From the NCBI GenBank assembly GCA_012934845.2, contig WNNJ02000583.1:62001-126000 (forward strand): 64,000 bases of DNA, in the 5' to 3' direction. Positions 22,015 through 32,162 of the stretch are shown here, in pieces; the first letter of the stretch is position 1, and every line of letters starts with the position of its first letter. Source of the DNA: Pomphorhynchus laevis. Its lineage: Eukaryota > Acanthocephala > Palaeacanthocephala > Echinorhynchida > Pomphorhynchidae. The notes beneath the pieces were generated by a model that saw nothing but the letters and a program-made list of their open reading frames with translations, searched no databases and was not told the origin of the DNA. The position numbers and the translations under genes were made by a program.

Positions 22015-23799
22015 ATGCCAAAAAGAAAACCTGCTTCCTTTGCAAAATGTTGTTCATGTAATGGACCTAATGCCAGATGTAAAGGCTGTAATTGTGCAAG
22101 ATCAAATGAGAGTTGTATTAATTGTCAAGCACCTCTGTGTTCGAATAAAGTACAATCTAGTATATTTCAAAAAATACGACAACCTCTGACTCGTACAGCT
22201 AGCATAGAACAATATACTTCAAGTGAATCACAAGATCTTGCCTTGATTTCAAGTCCATCAAATTCCGATAGACAAACAACATTTCAAAAAATGATCGACG
22301 ACACATTCTACCAAGTGATTCATTGGATTCCGAATCTGTACTCATTATTAAAGTGCAACGTTAGTAATAATTTTGTTGACAAGTTAGCTGAATTATTCTC
22401 CTTAGCTGCATGTGATATACCTAACATGGCCTTACACCTCAAGACAGTAACTGTATTCTGTCAATTGATTTTACAAGCGACGCCAAAATCAAAAGCCAAG
22501 GTTATTCGATGTAATGTAGCCCGTAGGTTGATTCTTTGGCAAGAAAATAAGATTAATGACTTACTTCACGAGTCGTCCATTCTGCAAAAGGAAAAAAGAT
22601 TTAAGCATGCAAAACCAAGAAATGAATTAAAATGGATAAGTCGTTTCCAAAATCTACTAAGTAACGGAAAAACTAACACTGCCATGAAATTACTGGAAGA
22701 TCCACAAGAATATGGAAAAATTTTACATGTAAATGACGATATTGGTGGGACTAATGTCATGAAAAAACTTGTTGAATTACATCCTGTGAGTAAGGCCGCC
22801 GACAAATCGGTTCTTCTCTCAACACCTCTGACCGGAATCGATTTGGTACCTACATTGCGATTTCTAGATATATCTGAAACTGACATCAAAACAGCAAGTA
22901 GAAAAACTCAGGGATCAGCGGGACCATCAGGTGTTGATGCTTTGCAATGGCGCTCGATGTTAAATTCATTTGGAAAAAGTTCAAGTAAACTTGCTTCCTC
23001 CATTGCCCAATTTACAATTATCATCGCAGCTCAGCCACTAGATAAAAATGCTCTGGAGGCACTTAAGGTAAGCCGCTTGATAGCACTGGATAAAAATCCG
23101 GGTATTAGACCGATAGGCATCGGAGAAACATTACGTCGTATAAACGGCAAGACAATTGCAGAAAGAATTAAGGGTGATTTACAATCTGTTGTGGGTAATG
23201 AACAGTTATGTTCAGGACAAAGGTGCGGGATTGAATTTGCAATTCATTCCATCAGAAAGATGTACAACGATAACCTAGAAAACTGTATTTTACAACTGGA
23301 TGCATCGAATGCATTTAACACTGTAAACAGATCAGTCGCATTGAAAAATGTTGATAAGATATGTCCATCATTTTCCGTGATTCTGCGCAATATGTATTCG
23401 AGCTCGACCTTACTGACTGTCGAGGACGATTTAATTCCATCATCGGAAGGGTTCACGCAAGGCGATCCCTTAGCTATGATAGCGTATGCAGTAGCGTCAA
23501 TACCAATCATCATGACTTTGAAGGAACGTTTTCCTAAAACCACGCATAGATGGTATGCAGATGATGCGCACATTGTCGGTGACGCTCACACACTCTTCGA
23601 CGTTTGGACCTGCATACGAGATATTGGCCCAAAGTATGGCTTCTTCCTAAATGAAGAGAAATGCCAAATATTAGTTCATAAAGATAATGAAGATTATACG
23701 TGTTCGCTATTTGAAAAACAGAAGTTGCAAATAACTTCTGATGGATTGAAGGTTTTGGGACCTTCAATCCATCAGGTATTGGTACGGAATCATTTATGA
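22015..23799 (+). CDS. Family A LINE ORF, N-terminal part: Cys-rich domain plus RT
   Basis: Residues about 12-44 form a Cys-rich domain (nine Cys from KCCSC to LCSN), likely zinc-binding. A helical region follows (about 90-200). The RT then shows SAGPSGVDALQWRSML, DKNPGIRPIGIGETLRRI, CSGQRCGIEFAIHS, motif A QLDASNAFNTVNR, motif B EGFTQGDPLAM and the catalytic box RWYADDAHIVG (about 514-524). The frame ends at 23799 just after a 14-bp hairpin. The downstream frame begins at 23796, giving an ATGA overlap. The ATG at 22015 is the first in frame after the A-rich leader and directly precedes the basic PKRK. Confidence 0.88.
   Translation: MPKRKPASFAKCCSCNGPNARCKGCNCARSNESCINCQAPLCSNKVQSSIFQKIRQPLTRTASIEQYTSSESQDLALISSPSNSDRQTTFQKMIDDTFYQVIHWIPNLYSLLKCNVSNNFVDKLAELFSLAACDIPNMALHLKTVTVFCQLILQATPKSKAKVIRCNVARRLILWQENKINDLLHESSILQKEKRFKHAKPRNELKWISRFQNLLSNGKTNTAMKLLEDPQEYGKILHVNDDIGGTNVMKKLVELHPVSKAADKSVLLSTPLTGIDLVPTLRFLDISETDIKTASRKTQGSAGPSGVDALQWRSMLNSFGKSSSKLASSIAQFTIIIAAQPLDKNALEALKVSRLIALDKNPGIRPIGIGETLRRINGKTIAERIKGDLQSVVGNEQLCSGQRCGIEFAIHSIRKMYNDNLENCILQLDASNAFNTVNRSVALKNVDKICPSFSVILRNMYSSSTLLTVEDDLIPSSEGFTQGDPLAMIAYAVASIPIIMTLKERFPKTTHRWYADDAHIVGDAHTLFDVWTCIRDIGPKYGFFLNEEKCQILVHKDNEDYTCSLFEKQKLQITSDGLKVLGPSIHQVLVRNHL
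23739..23774. repeat. Perfect 14-bp hairpin at the frame junction of the family A ORF
   Basis: TGATGGATTGAAGG, loop TTTTGGGA, CCTTCAATCCATCA. It sits where the two frames of the ORF must join, 22 bases before the ATGA overlap at 23796-23799. Homologous copies at 1-1487 and 12530-15545 show no such hairpin by eye. Confidence 0.85.
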
Positions 23800-25037
23800 C
23801 TCAGTTTATGACACGAAAGATAGATACGTTGACCAAATGCCTTCAAAATTTGATCTTAGTAGCAAATGAAAATCCTTATCTGGCATACATAGTTTTTACA
23901 CAATCCTTTCAATTTAAATGGCGATTTATTCAACGTACATGCTCAGTAGAAGAAACTCAATTTAAACAGCTTTCGAATTTCATTGTCAATAAAGTGATTA
24001 CGTCCATGATTGGCATTAGACTCCTTCAGTCCCACATTGACATTATTCAGTTACCTCTACGTTATGGTGGACTTGGAATTTCGCTGCCGGATACACGACC
24101 TGAACTAAACCTAAAGTATTCGATTCGTTTGTGCAGTATCCTTTCTAAAAATATTCTTGTAACTCAAATTAAGGCAAAACAACAGGAGAAAGCTTTAGAG
24201 ATATCAAAAGAGCGTGACATCGATTTTCAAAAGCAAGCATACGCATTAAAATTTCATAATGAAGAGGCATACCATAAAATGTTGTACGCAAGCATGAAGG
24301 GAGCGTCAACATGGTTGTCCGTTAGAGCATTCGAACATCGTCATCACGCCTTGTCTAAAAATGAATTTCATGATGCTGTAGCAGCAAGATATGGTTGGTC
24401 ACCTCCAAATGCACCATCAACGTGTCTTTGCAATGCCAAATTTGAAATTTCACATGCACATTCTTGTCAAGTAAGTGGATTACCATCAATTCGTCACAAT
24501 ACCATATGTGATTTGATCACCGCTGAGCTAAATATTTTATCTCTCACTGCTGCTCGAGAGCCTGTGCTTACCATAATATCCCCGAGTGTAGTGTTTGAAA
24601 GATCAACGACGTCCAAGGAACAAGGAGCACGACTAGACATTGAATGTTATGGGTTATTTGGAAATCGAACGGAGCGATCCTTAATGGATGTATGTATATT
24701 CAACCATCTAGCTCCTTCGTATTCTCCTGGCAACCCTAATTCACACTTCATTTACCACGCACAGAGAAAGTACGCAAAGTATGGTGAACGAATTGAGCGT
24801 TTTGAAAGAGCGAGCTTCAATCCATTGATTTTTGCAGCTAATGGAGGAATAGATGGTCAAACCGACCAGGTACTCAAACATATGGCAAAAAAGAAGGCCT
24901 TCAAATTTCACATGCGCTATGAAGAGTGCATCCGCAATTTACGATGCAAAATCGGCATCAGCCTAGCCAAATCAGTATCCATGTGCGTGAGATCAGCACG
25001 TCGTAACACACCACAAAACAGATCCACATTGTTATGA
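23796..25037 (+). CDS. Family A LINE ORF, C-terminal part: thumb, Cys cluster, REL endonuclease
   Basis: Continues the same protein in the -1 frame (413 residues). Blocks: QSFQFKWRFIQR, LRYGGLGISLPD, KGASTWLSV, RYGWSPPNAPS, the cluster C-x-C...H...C ending SCQVSGLPSIRHN (about 220-235), AREPVL, and the endonuclease region GARLDIECYGLFG followed by SLMDVCIFNHLAPSY. RLD and the downstream D of MDV are the likely active-site acids, by analogy with the RPD...D of R2. A basic RKYAKYGERIERFE block and Cys-containing C-terminus follow. No stop interrupts it. Confidence 0.87.
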   Translation: MTQFMTRKIDTLTKCLQNLILVANENPYLAYIVFTQSFQFKWRFIQRTCSVEETQFKQLSNFIVNKVITSMIGIRLLQSHIDIIQLPLRYGGLGISLPDTRPELNLKYSIRLCSILSKNILVTQIKAKQQEKALEISKERDIDFQKQAYALKFHNEEAYHKMLYASMKGASTWLSVRAFEHRHHALSKNEFHDAVAARYGWSPPNAPSTCLCNAKFEISHAHSCQVSGLPSIRHNTICDLITAELNILSLTAAREPVLTIISPSVVFERSTTSKEQGARLDIECYGLFGNRTERSLMDVCIFNHLAPSYSPGNPNSHFIYHAQRKYAKYGERIERFERASFNPLIFAANGGIDGQTDQVLKHMAKKKAFKFHMRYEECIRNLRCKIGISLAKSVSMCVRSARRNTPQNRSTLL

Positions 25038-25227
25038 AATATTGGGCCCATTTGAGGGTAACCTAACTTGTAAATTTTACTTTTTGATAATAATATTATT
25101 TAAAAAAATATTAATACAGTGTTTTTTCTCTCTTGCACATACGCATCCTTTGCATTTAGCTGTCGAAACAGAACAAGCGCAGCACCTAGGCGAATTCCTG
25201 GGCTTTCCTTTGGGCATTGTGTATTTG

Positions 25228-25440
25228 AAGCCGATTGTAAGCTGTAAGCTGCACTGTGCACCTCGGGATGCAACCTGGGCGTACGACTTCGTTGTTAGAA
25301 AAGAGTATCAATGAGCGTATCAATGTTGTGAAAATAGAGTATCAATAAGCGTATTAATGAAGCCGATTGTAAGCTGTAAGCTGCACTGCGCACTCCGGGA
25401 TGAACCCTGGGCGTACGACTTCGTTGTTAGAAGAGAGTAT
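25228..25440. repeat. Direct duplication of about 80 bp, 132 bp apart
   Basis: Two copies start AAGCCGATTGTAAGCTGTAA at 25228 and 25360 and end near GTACGACTTCGTTGTTAGAA. They differ at a few bases. No coding sense is evident, and the source is unknown. The rest of 25100-25680 holds a reverse-oriented leader box (about 25544-25568) and a doubled CCTGAGGCAGCT word (25633 and 25667). Confidence 0.8.
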
Positions 25441-25679
25441 TGTAAGATGTTTGTAATTGTGTTTAAGAGATATACATCCACTTACGAGTCCATGTATGTA
25501 TATTAGATCTTGTAACAATGTATGTTATTTTATCTCAAATTTATGTTAATTAGAAACCAAACTTTTTTAAGGTTGTCGAAAATATAATAATAAAAGGTGC
25601 CAGTTAGTGATAATATCCTCTCCTGTTTACCTTCCGCCCTGAGGCAGCTCATGGAAGTATATTCGGCCCTGAGGCAGCT

Positions 25680-26050
25680 TTGTTGTATTAAAATAACAAT
25701 AATAATAACACGAAGGTTAATGTTGGGCCAATATAAGATGGAAAGATTATGGGAGATACGGTTGAAGCGGCGAAAATGCAAGAGGACACGATCAGCAGAG
25801 TTAATGATAAGTTGCTGAGGTAAAATAGCAAAATTAGAAAAGTTGGCAAATATGCTAAGGCAATAATCGATTAAGGGAAACAGCTGAGACGATATAAGAA
25901 GGAGACAAGAGGGGAAGTCAAGCAGCCTATGATTGCGACAGAGATCACGAATAAATGAGAATTAAGAGAGAGCTTTGTCATGAACAAAATGTTTGAGGGA
26001 AAGGAAATTGTCGAAGTGAAAACCTAAAAAATCAAATTGTCATTAGGAGC
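25680..26050 (-). mobile_element. L2-like LINE, decayed C-terminal ORF2 fragment
   Basis: Minus strand shows a weak match to the RT C-terminus: HFRRFNRISHNLSILYWPN, equivalent to the LRRFDHTSTYFAQLSWPT block of sister copies, and upstream DNA aligns by eye with 41360-41650. Many frame breaks; the 3' hairpin is missing. From 26050 to 26216 I see nothing coding. Confidence 0.65.
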
Positions 26051-26215
26051 ATGTTTTGGTAAGCTTTCCATTAGTAGGTTTTGCAGATAACCACATTAAT
26101 GCTCTTTTTCAGGTACATATTTAATTGTTCTCTTCAATTCAATGTTGTCCTTTATAATTCTCTCCATTTTTATATCATCTATTGATCCTTCTGATTTCAT
26201 ATAGACATTGCTGCA

Positions 26216-26975
26216 CTATTTTAAAATCGACCTCGTCAAATTTATTTGGTGTTTGGCACATTTGGAATGACCAGTCATATAGCAACTGTGGAGAATCGAC
26301 TGAGATAATGAAATACCGTCAAAACCCGAAGATATAGAACAAAGTAATCTATTTAATTCAAGCAGTATATTGTTTATATTGAAATGAATTGTGTCAATGG
26401 TTTCGGGTGTCCGGTTAGGCTGAACTATATTAGCTGAAGTTAGAAGTTGAAAATCGTCTGACGGATAGAAAGCTTGTAAAAAGAAATTCGTTATTTCCTT
26501 TATATCGAAAGCAAGCTGGCCTCTGTTTATGATCAGATTGGTAACTTTAGAAGGAGTATACCTGACAGAGCGGAGAAATCCAAAAAGATCATATAAATTA
26601 GATGATGCTGTACACATATACATGATAAAAAGCTGCATTTTTACTTGCGTTTCATTAGAGTTACCTTACTACGTATGACTATGTAAGCCGTAAAATCTAA
26701 TTAGCCATTTTTATAATTGACGATGAGTAATTTCTAATAAGTATCAGGCTTTTCAACACAATGTCGAACTCCGTTCGAGTTTTATTTTTCTTTTTACGTT
26801 TGATAGGTGAGAAGTATAACAGCTCTAATATAGCATCACGAAAGTGATTCCAATTTGCTTCATTACCACAAACACCAGGGTTGAGCCAGCTAAAATTCAG
26901 CAGAATATGAGACATGGCAATGTACCCAGCTTTAAGATAATTAACTTTTGGAGAAGCTATTTTATGAATACACAT
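26216..26975 (-). mobile_element. CR1-like LINE fragment, endonuclease-RT linker
   Basis: Two minus-strand frames (26975-26697 and 26638-26216) show FSWLNPGVCGNEANWNHFRD, LLYFSPIKRKKKNKTRTEFD, LYDLFGFLRSV and a degenerate RT start with SSGFDGISLSQSIL. These match the linker between endonuclease and RT at 45640-46270. Truncated at both ends. Confidence 0.65.
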
Positions 26976-27306
26976 GTACCATCTTCTAGCGCCGAGCTAG
27001 TCAGCAACTGTGATTCATTTATCAAATGCCGTGCCCTCTGAAGCCGAACATCGCAAACGCCGCGAATACATCGAATTTGACAGCTCTGTATACGAGTTTG
27101 TCTCGGTTGCGATCAATACTCACGATCATTCTGGCGAATCTCCTCGGGAATCGATTAGGGTAGATGACTCGAGAGCCGCGTGCATTAGATGGCTGCTACA
27201 GCGAATCAGCGCTAAAATTCAACGGGTCAACAGCGTGTGCATGTTGGAAGCCATGTTAGCAGATTGCATCTTGTCCGCTTTACTGGAAAACATTTGTATT
27301 TCTTGA
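26960..27306 (+). mobile_element. Family B REL-type LINE, extreme C-terminus
   Basis: The plus frame reads AEHRKRREYIEFDSSVYEF, then RAACIRWLLQRISAKIQRVN and ends CLLEAM-like at about 27260. The pattern matches the end of the family B piece at 8330-8574 (ENRKLDKFRAIDVF, LSHRLSCAVQRGN). It is a third fragment of the family, 5'-truncated. Confidence 0.6.
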
Positions 27307-27545
27307 ATTATTTAATTGATTCTTCTATTGTAATTACAATAAAAATAAACTCAAATAGATAATAGTTTAATATATAAATCAACAAAAAATCGACTTAAAA
27401 ATATACAAACCGAGAAGAATACTTATCCATTAAATATATATAATGGAGAAGTACAAATTAACAAACTATTATTAAAATATTGAATTAATTTACAATTTTT
27501 AAATCAACTAAATATTATTAAGAATTTTAGCATAATATAAATTAT
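27307..27545. other. A/T-rich spacer, nothing recognised
   Basis: No gene, hairpin or repeat unit stands out; it separates the family B fragment from the CR1-like element. Confidence 0.6.
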
Positions 27546-27569
27546 ATAAATTATAAAGATGCTGATACA

Positions 27570-28580
27570 TTGAGTAGAAGAAAATTCATATGTGGTTTTT
27601 GTACTGCGTCAATCGTATTTTGTAGTTCACCGACATCAGCAAAGGACAATGCTCACTTTAACTTAAAGACACCCAAGATTCAAGAACAAATAATTGACAA
27701 AGAATCTAGCATATGCCAGAGCAAAATCACTACGCCGATGTCGTTACACGTCAATTCAAATAAGGAACCAGACGTAATAGATGCTTCAAGTTCGACTCGC
27801 ATTTGGACACGAGGACATAAACATTCACGGACGGTATATAAACAAAGAAGAAATATCAATGACAGCACTGTGATGGCAAACGACAAGGATAAAGTTACAC
27901 CTGAGAGTATTACTAAATGGCCTTCACCTTTATCTGACATATTCGCGGAACACAGCCCTAAGAACCACAATATATTGATTTCTACTCCTGTTCGACCAAA
28001 GAATGTATTGAAGCAGCCTTTAAGTAGAACGCAGACAAGAGACGATGATAGAGTGTGCAATGATGTGGCAGTCGGAAATTAAAATGAACTGAAATCCAAT
28101 GATTTGACAGATAAGACATTTGTTGAAATTATCAATATTAGGAATCGTGCTAGAAACAGAAATAATTGCGTAATTTTTGCTAACATCACTGAATCTTCTG
28201 CAGACAACGTTCAGACCCGTGTGGATGATGACGTAGTTTCTATTCGTAAGGTCTTTTCGGATATATTCGTTCAGGGTGAAGAGAATATTGCGCGTAGTCT
28301 CCATGTCAAAAGCTTATTTCGTCTTGGTAAAAAAGCACAACACAAACCACGATTACTTAAAGTAGTATTTGATTCTGCAGATAATACAAGAGCAGTTTTA
28401 GCTAGAGGTTATCGCTTGAAAGGTAAGACGACAAAAAATTTTAAAGATCTCTCGGTTGAGGAAAGATTGTTGCTTAATAATGCTCGTGCTACTCTAGCGT
28501 TTAGAAGATCGAATGGAGAGACTGATCTAATGATAAGAAATTTTCGAGTAGTTCGTCGGCGACAATTCGTGCGTTGGTGA
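27570..28580 (+). pseudogene. CR1-like LINE ORF1, truncated, one in-frame stop
   Basis: Starts at FICGFC, the second half of the zinc motif, so the first 30 or so residues are lost. One frame runs to 28580 with a single TAA near 28080. The C-terminal conserved part is present: NCVIFANITESS, RVDDDVVSIRKVF, LFRLGKK, HKPRLLKVVF and GETDLMIRNFRVVRR. The stop overlaps the ORF2 frame by a few bases. Confidence 0.8.
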
Positions 28581-31541
28581 GTTTGGAGAGTTCTTCGAGG
28601 GATTCCATTTTACAATTAGGAAATCTAGCGCGCATTGATATCACATCCAACATTACTACTCAATTACCCTCTGCTTCTGGTATTAGTGTCGCCTATACTA
28701 ATTTAAGGAGTATTGAACAAAATCTCTCACTGAAACACGGCTGCATCGTGATATAAACCTATACTAAACCTATACTAATCAAACCTATACTAATTTAAGG
28801 AGTATTGAACAAAATCTCTCACTGAAACACGGCTGCATCGTGATATCCCCGATGGTTTAATTGCTATTATGGGATATAATTTGGTGAGAGCTGATAGAGA
28901 GTCTTGGAAGGGTGGAGGTGTTGCGCTATATATATCGACACCCTTAAACATTACTTCCACTCGTAATTTTAAAAATGAACTGGGCACGTGTGAGTTTCTC
29001 TCAGTCATTGTTTCACACTTCGGAGGTCCCTTAGGTATTGCCGTGTGCTACAGGTCGCCGCAATCATCCGTACTGAGTCATGAATTCTCTACACTAATTA
29101 GTCAATGTTCTGAGCTTGAAGAATATCTACTAGTTGGCGATTTTAATATACCCTCAGCTGGTCACATCGGGAATTATGTTTTGGATAGTAGTTCTTCCAA
29201 GTCAGATGCGGATTTGTGGAATTTTCTTACAAATGATCTCATGTTAGAGCAACATGTGCAGTCGCCCACCAGATTCGCGCAAAACCAGGAATCTTGTCTA
29301 GATTTGGTATTTTCCAAATTAATTACAAGTGTGGGTAATATGAGCTATCAGAGTCCTATTGGATTGAGCGATCATTGCATGATCTTATTCAATTATTTTT
29401 CTAGGTGTATGATCCCAAAACTGGAAAATTTGATAGTGTCGAAAAGATCTTGGCAACAAATTGATGAAGACTCATTACGAGAGGCGGCACTAAGAACATC
29501 ATTCAACTGTGCTAGTGAAGACATTAAGGTAAGGTGGCATGTTATTGAATCAGGTTTAGTAGCTCTTGCAGATAAGTTTGCACCACTCCGTAGATTACCA
29601 AAAAGTAAAGCTAAATACCCTCCTTGGTTTGACACTGAATTGCGATATGCTCTCAAACATAGGAATCGTCTATTTGAACTAAGCTGTCATCAGAATAATT
29701 TTAAAAAGCGGTATACAATGTTCCGAAATTTCGTCAATCGCCTTAAGATTACAAAAAGGCAAAGTTTTGAAGATCAATTAGCTTTACAAATTGATACAGA
29801 ACCAAAAAAATTTTGGGCTTATGTGAAAGGATCCAGAGCTCTGCTACCAGCAATTTCATCTTTAAGAGACGGTAACACTCGAGTGACATCGCCAGACAGC
29901 ATGGCAGAATTGTTTGCATCCGCTTTTGAGCTGACACCAGATGCTTTCTCTAGCATATGTGGAGATGCAGCATCACAACAGGTAGAAATTGGTTCTCCAG
30001 TTTTAACGATAACAGCACATGAGGTTTTTGTTGAATTGGCTAGGTTATCTAGATCATCAGCGGCAGGCCCCGATGATATTCACCCCCAACTTCTTAAGTT
30101 ACTTGCTCCTGTTCTGGCTGAGCCATTAGCCTACATATTTGAGCTGAGCTTGCGCATTTCGAAGTTACCTGCTGCCTGGAAAAAAGCGATTGTAGTACCA
30201 ATTTATAAAAATGGTGAAAAAGATGATCCGAATAACTATAGGGCAATAAGTCTAACTAGTGTTGTATGCAAAGTGATTGAGCGCATACTAAACAGACGCA
30301 TATATGATCATTTGAGTTCGTTAAGAATTCTCAATAATGCACAGCATGGATTTCGCTCTCGGCGTTCATGTCTTACAAACTTATTACATGCTCGTGAAGA
30401 TTGGGTTGGACATGTTGCTAACGGGTACTGTATCGACGTAATATTTCTTGACTTTAGTCGGGCTTTTGATAGGGTGCCCCACAAAATGCTAATTTCCACC
30501 CTTGAGTCTTATAAAGTCAATCGCTCCATTATAAGCTGGATTCAAGATTTTCTTAAAGATAGATCCTTTGCTGTTCGTGTAGGTCAATGCCTATCGTCTT
30601 ATCGTCCTATCACCTCAGGAGTACCACAGGGATCAGTCTTAGGACCCTTGTTGTTTAACATATTTATAAATCAGCTACTAGATTTAATTGAGGATTGTAG
30701 TGTTTTAGCTTTTGCCGACGATGTAAAGGTATGGAAATTGATTAAAACCAACAAGGATCGAAATGACTTTCAAAATATCCTAAACATTGTTTATTGATGG
30801 CCTTTAAACACTGGAATTACATTGAATATCAAAAAGTGTGCACATATGAGGTTAGGTCATAGCAATGTGAGTCAAGAATATTTTATTGGCTATGAGTTTG
30901 TTGTTTCTACGCAGTCCATTCTGGATCTTGGTATAATTGTTCAAAACAATCTGAAAACACGTACTAACACTGATAGGATTCGTAACGCAGCAAGAAAAAT
31001 GACCTATATTGTCAAAAATTGCTTTAAAGATTTATCTCCCGTTTGTGTTGTGCGTTTATATAATGCTCTTATAAGACCGATATTAGAATATGTGTCGCCA
31101 GTAGTCTTTCCGTGTACGCGTACAGAACTTGATCAATTAGAGCGCATACTTCGACGGTTTACGAAATTATGTCCTCAGGTACGATATCTTCCCTATGAAG
31201 CATGAATAAAACGTTTGAATATGCCGACAGTGCGTGAAAGGTTCCTTCTTTTCGACCTTCTAGCTATGTATCGACTAGTTAATAAAGATGAAAATTTTCC
31301 AGCAAATAGAGTTGAACTCAATGAACGGGATGGACGTAGAGGGCACTCGAAAGTACTAGTAGTACATGAGCACGGAAAATACCCTCGTCATTTCCGACTG
31401 TCTCATCGAGCGGTGAATATTTGGAATCGTCTTCCAGTTGATGTCGTTGCGGTGCATACAATCAATGAATTTAAATCCAATATAAAGAACTGGATTCGAA
31501 ATGAGAACGAGTGGTGGTTGCTGCAGTACCCATGGTTCTGA
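28574..31541 (+). pseudogene. CR1-like LINE ORF2 with damaged endonuclease and two late TGA stops
   Basis: The N-terminal part (28574-28756) reads AYTNLRSI and then breaks at a tandem duplication (28695-28848). From 28869 the frame is open through the endonuclease ([27 protein letters not shown]) and the RT ([50 protein letters not shown]), with TGA stops at 30795 and 31203. About 30 residues between LRSI and LTETRL are missing compared with 45000-45060. The RT core is intact. Confidence 0.85.
28695..28848 (+). repeat. Tandem duplication of a 61-bp segment inside the CR1-like endonuclease
   Basis: The segment starting TATACTAATTTAAGGAGTAT and ending CGGCTGCATCGTGATAT occurs at 28695-28755 and 28788-28848, identical by eye. 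The 32 bases between consist of repeated AACCTATACTAA words. It breaks the endonuclease frame. Confidence 0.9.
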
Positions 31542-31640
31542 TATATATACTGAACGATTTTTTTGATTTTTTTCTTGTATTTATTTGTTTTTTATGTGAG
31601 CGGTCAAAACAGCCTTATGGCTATGACCTGTATTAATAAT

Positions 31641-32110
31641 AATATAAAATCTTATATAGCAATTACTTATTATTTATTATTTAATTATTTGAATTTTATT
31701 TATTATTATTTTTTATACTACAAAATGCATATACTCAGTTAGCTAATCTGATTTGTTTTATATATAAGTTCTCGTATATTCATTTTCTCAATTTCTCTTA
31801 TTTTTCTCTATAATATAATAACAGATATAATGCAGTATCGCACGCAATTTAACAATTTTTACCATAAATATAGGGTATTAGGCAAAACTAATTAAACCGA
31901 TCTTAATCTATCAGTATATATTACAAAAATCAATATAGCGAAAAACTGCACTTAGCATTGCATCCTATAGCTCTATCTGTATCAGCAAACGATGCAAAGC
32001 GTGCACTTAACTAGAAAACATTTATCTTTTTGTGATATAATTTGTTCTGCAATACAAAAATACCACAATATCCCTTATCTTTGGATTTTTGGTCATTGAT
32101 TTGTCTTAGC
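31641..32110. other. A/T-rich spacer upstream of the phosducin-like gene
   Basis: Mostly A/T. It contains ATACTCAGTTAGCTAATCTG (about 31727), a word shared with 40687-40765 at the end of another A/T-rich block. A pyrimidine-rich run ending in TTGTCTTAG at about 32109 could be a 3' splice site or 5' UTR of the gene; I see no upstream exon. Confidence 0.5.
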
Positions 32111-32162
32111 AGCAGTGAATAACTATTTTATTGTAACTGTTTTTGTTGAAGCAAAGGACGAA

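Larger units (their letters stand above)
21845..25100 (+). mobile_element. Family A REL-type LINE, best copy in the window
   Basis: Starts with a leader containing TTTGGTTTCTTATAAACATA (about 21859), an A-rich 5' UTR with repeated CTTACAA words, one long ORF split into two overlapping frames (22015-23799 and 23796-25037), and a short 3' UTR with GAGGGTAACCTAACTTGT (about 25057). It sits head to tail behind the L2-like element ending at 21840. R2/NeSL-type is inferred from the C-terminal Cys cluster plus PD-(D/E)XK-like endonuclease after the RT; no APE domain is present. Confidence 0.88.
27546..31640 (+). mobile_element. CR1-like LINE, almost complete, 5'-truncated inside ORF1
   Basis: ORF1 (27570-28580), ORF2 (28574-31541), a 3' UTR hairpin AGCC TTAT GGCT (31611-31622) and a TAATAATAAT end. 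The 5' end starts within the ORF1 zinc motif directly after A/T-rich DNA. The few visible breaks are one stop in ORF1, one tandem duplication plus a short deletion in the endonuclease, and two TGA stops late in ORF2. Confidence 0.87.

Noticed and set aside
21845-25100. R2 insertion in 28S rDNA
   Set aside because: Family A has R2-like architecture but the flanks are an L2-like LINE and unclassified repeat, not rRNA, and the N-terminal domain differs.
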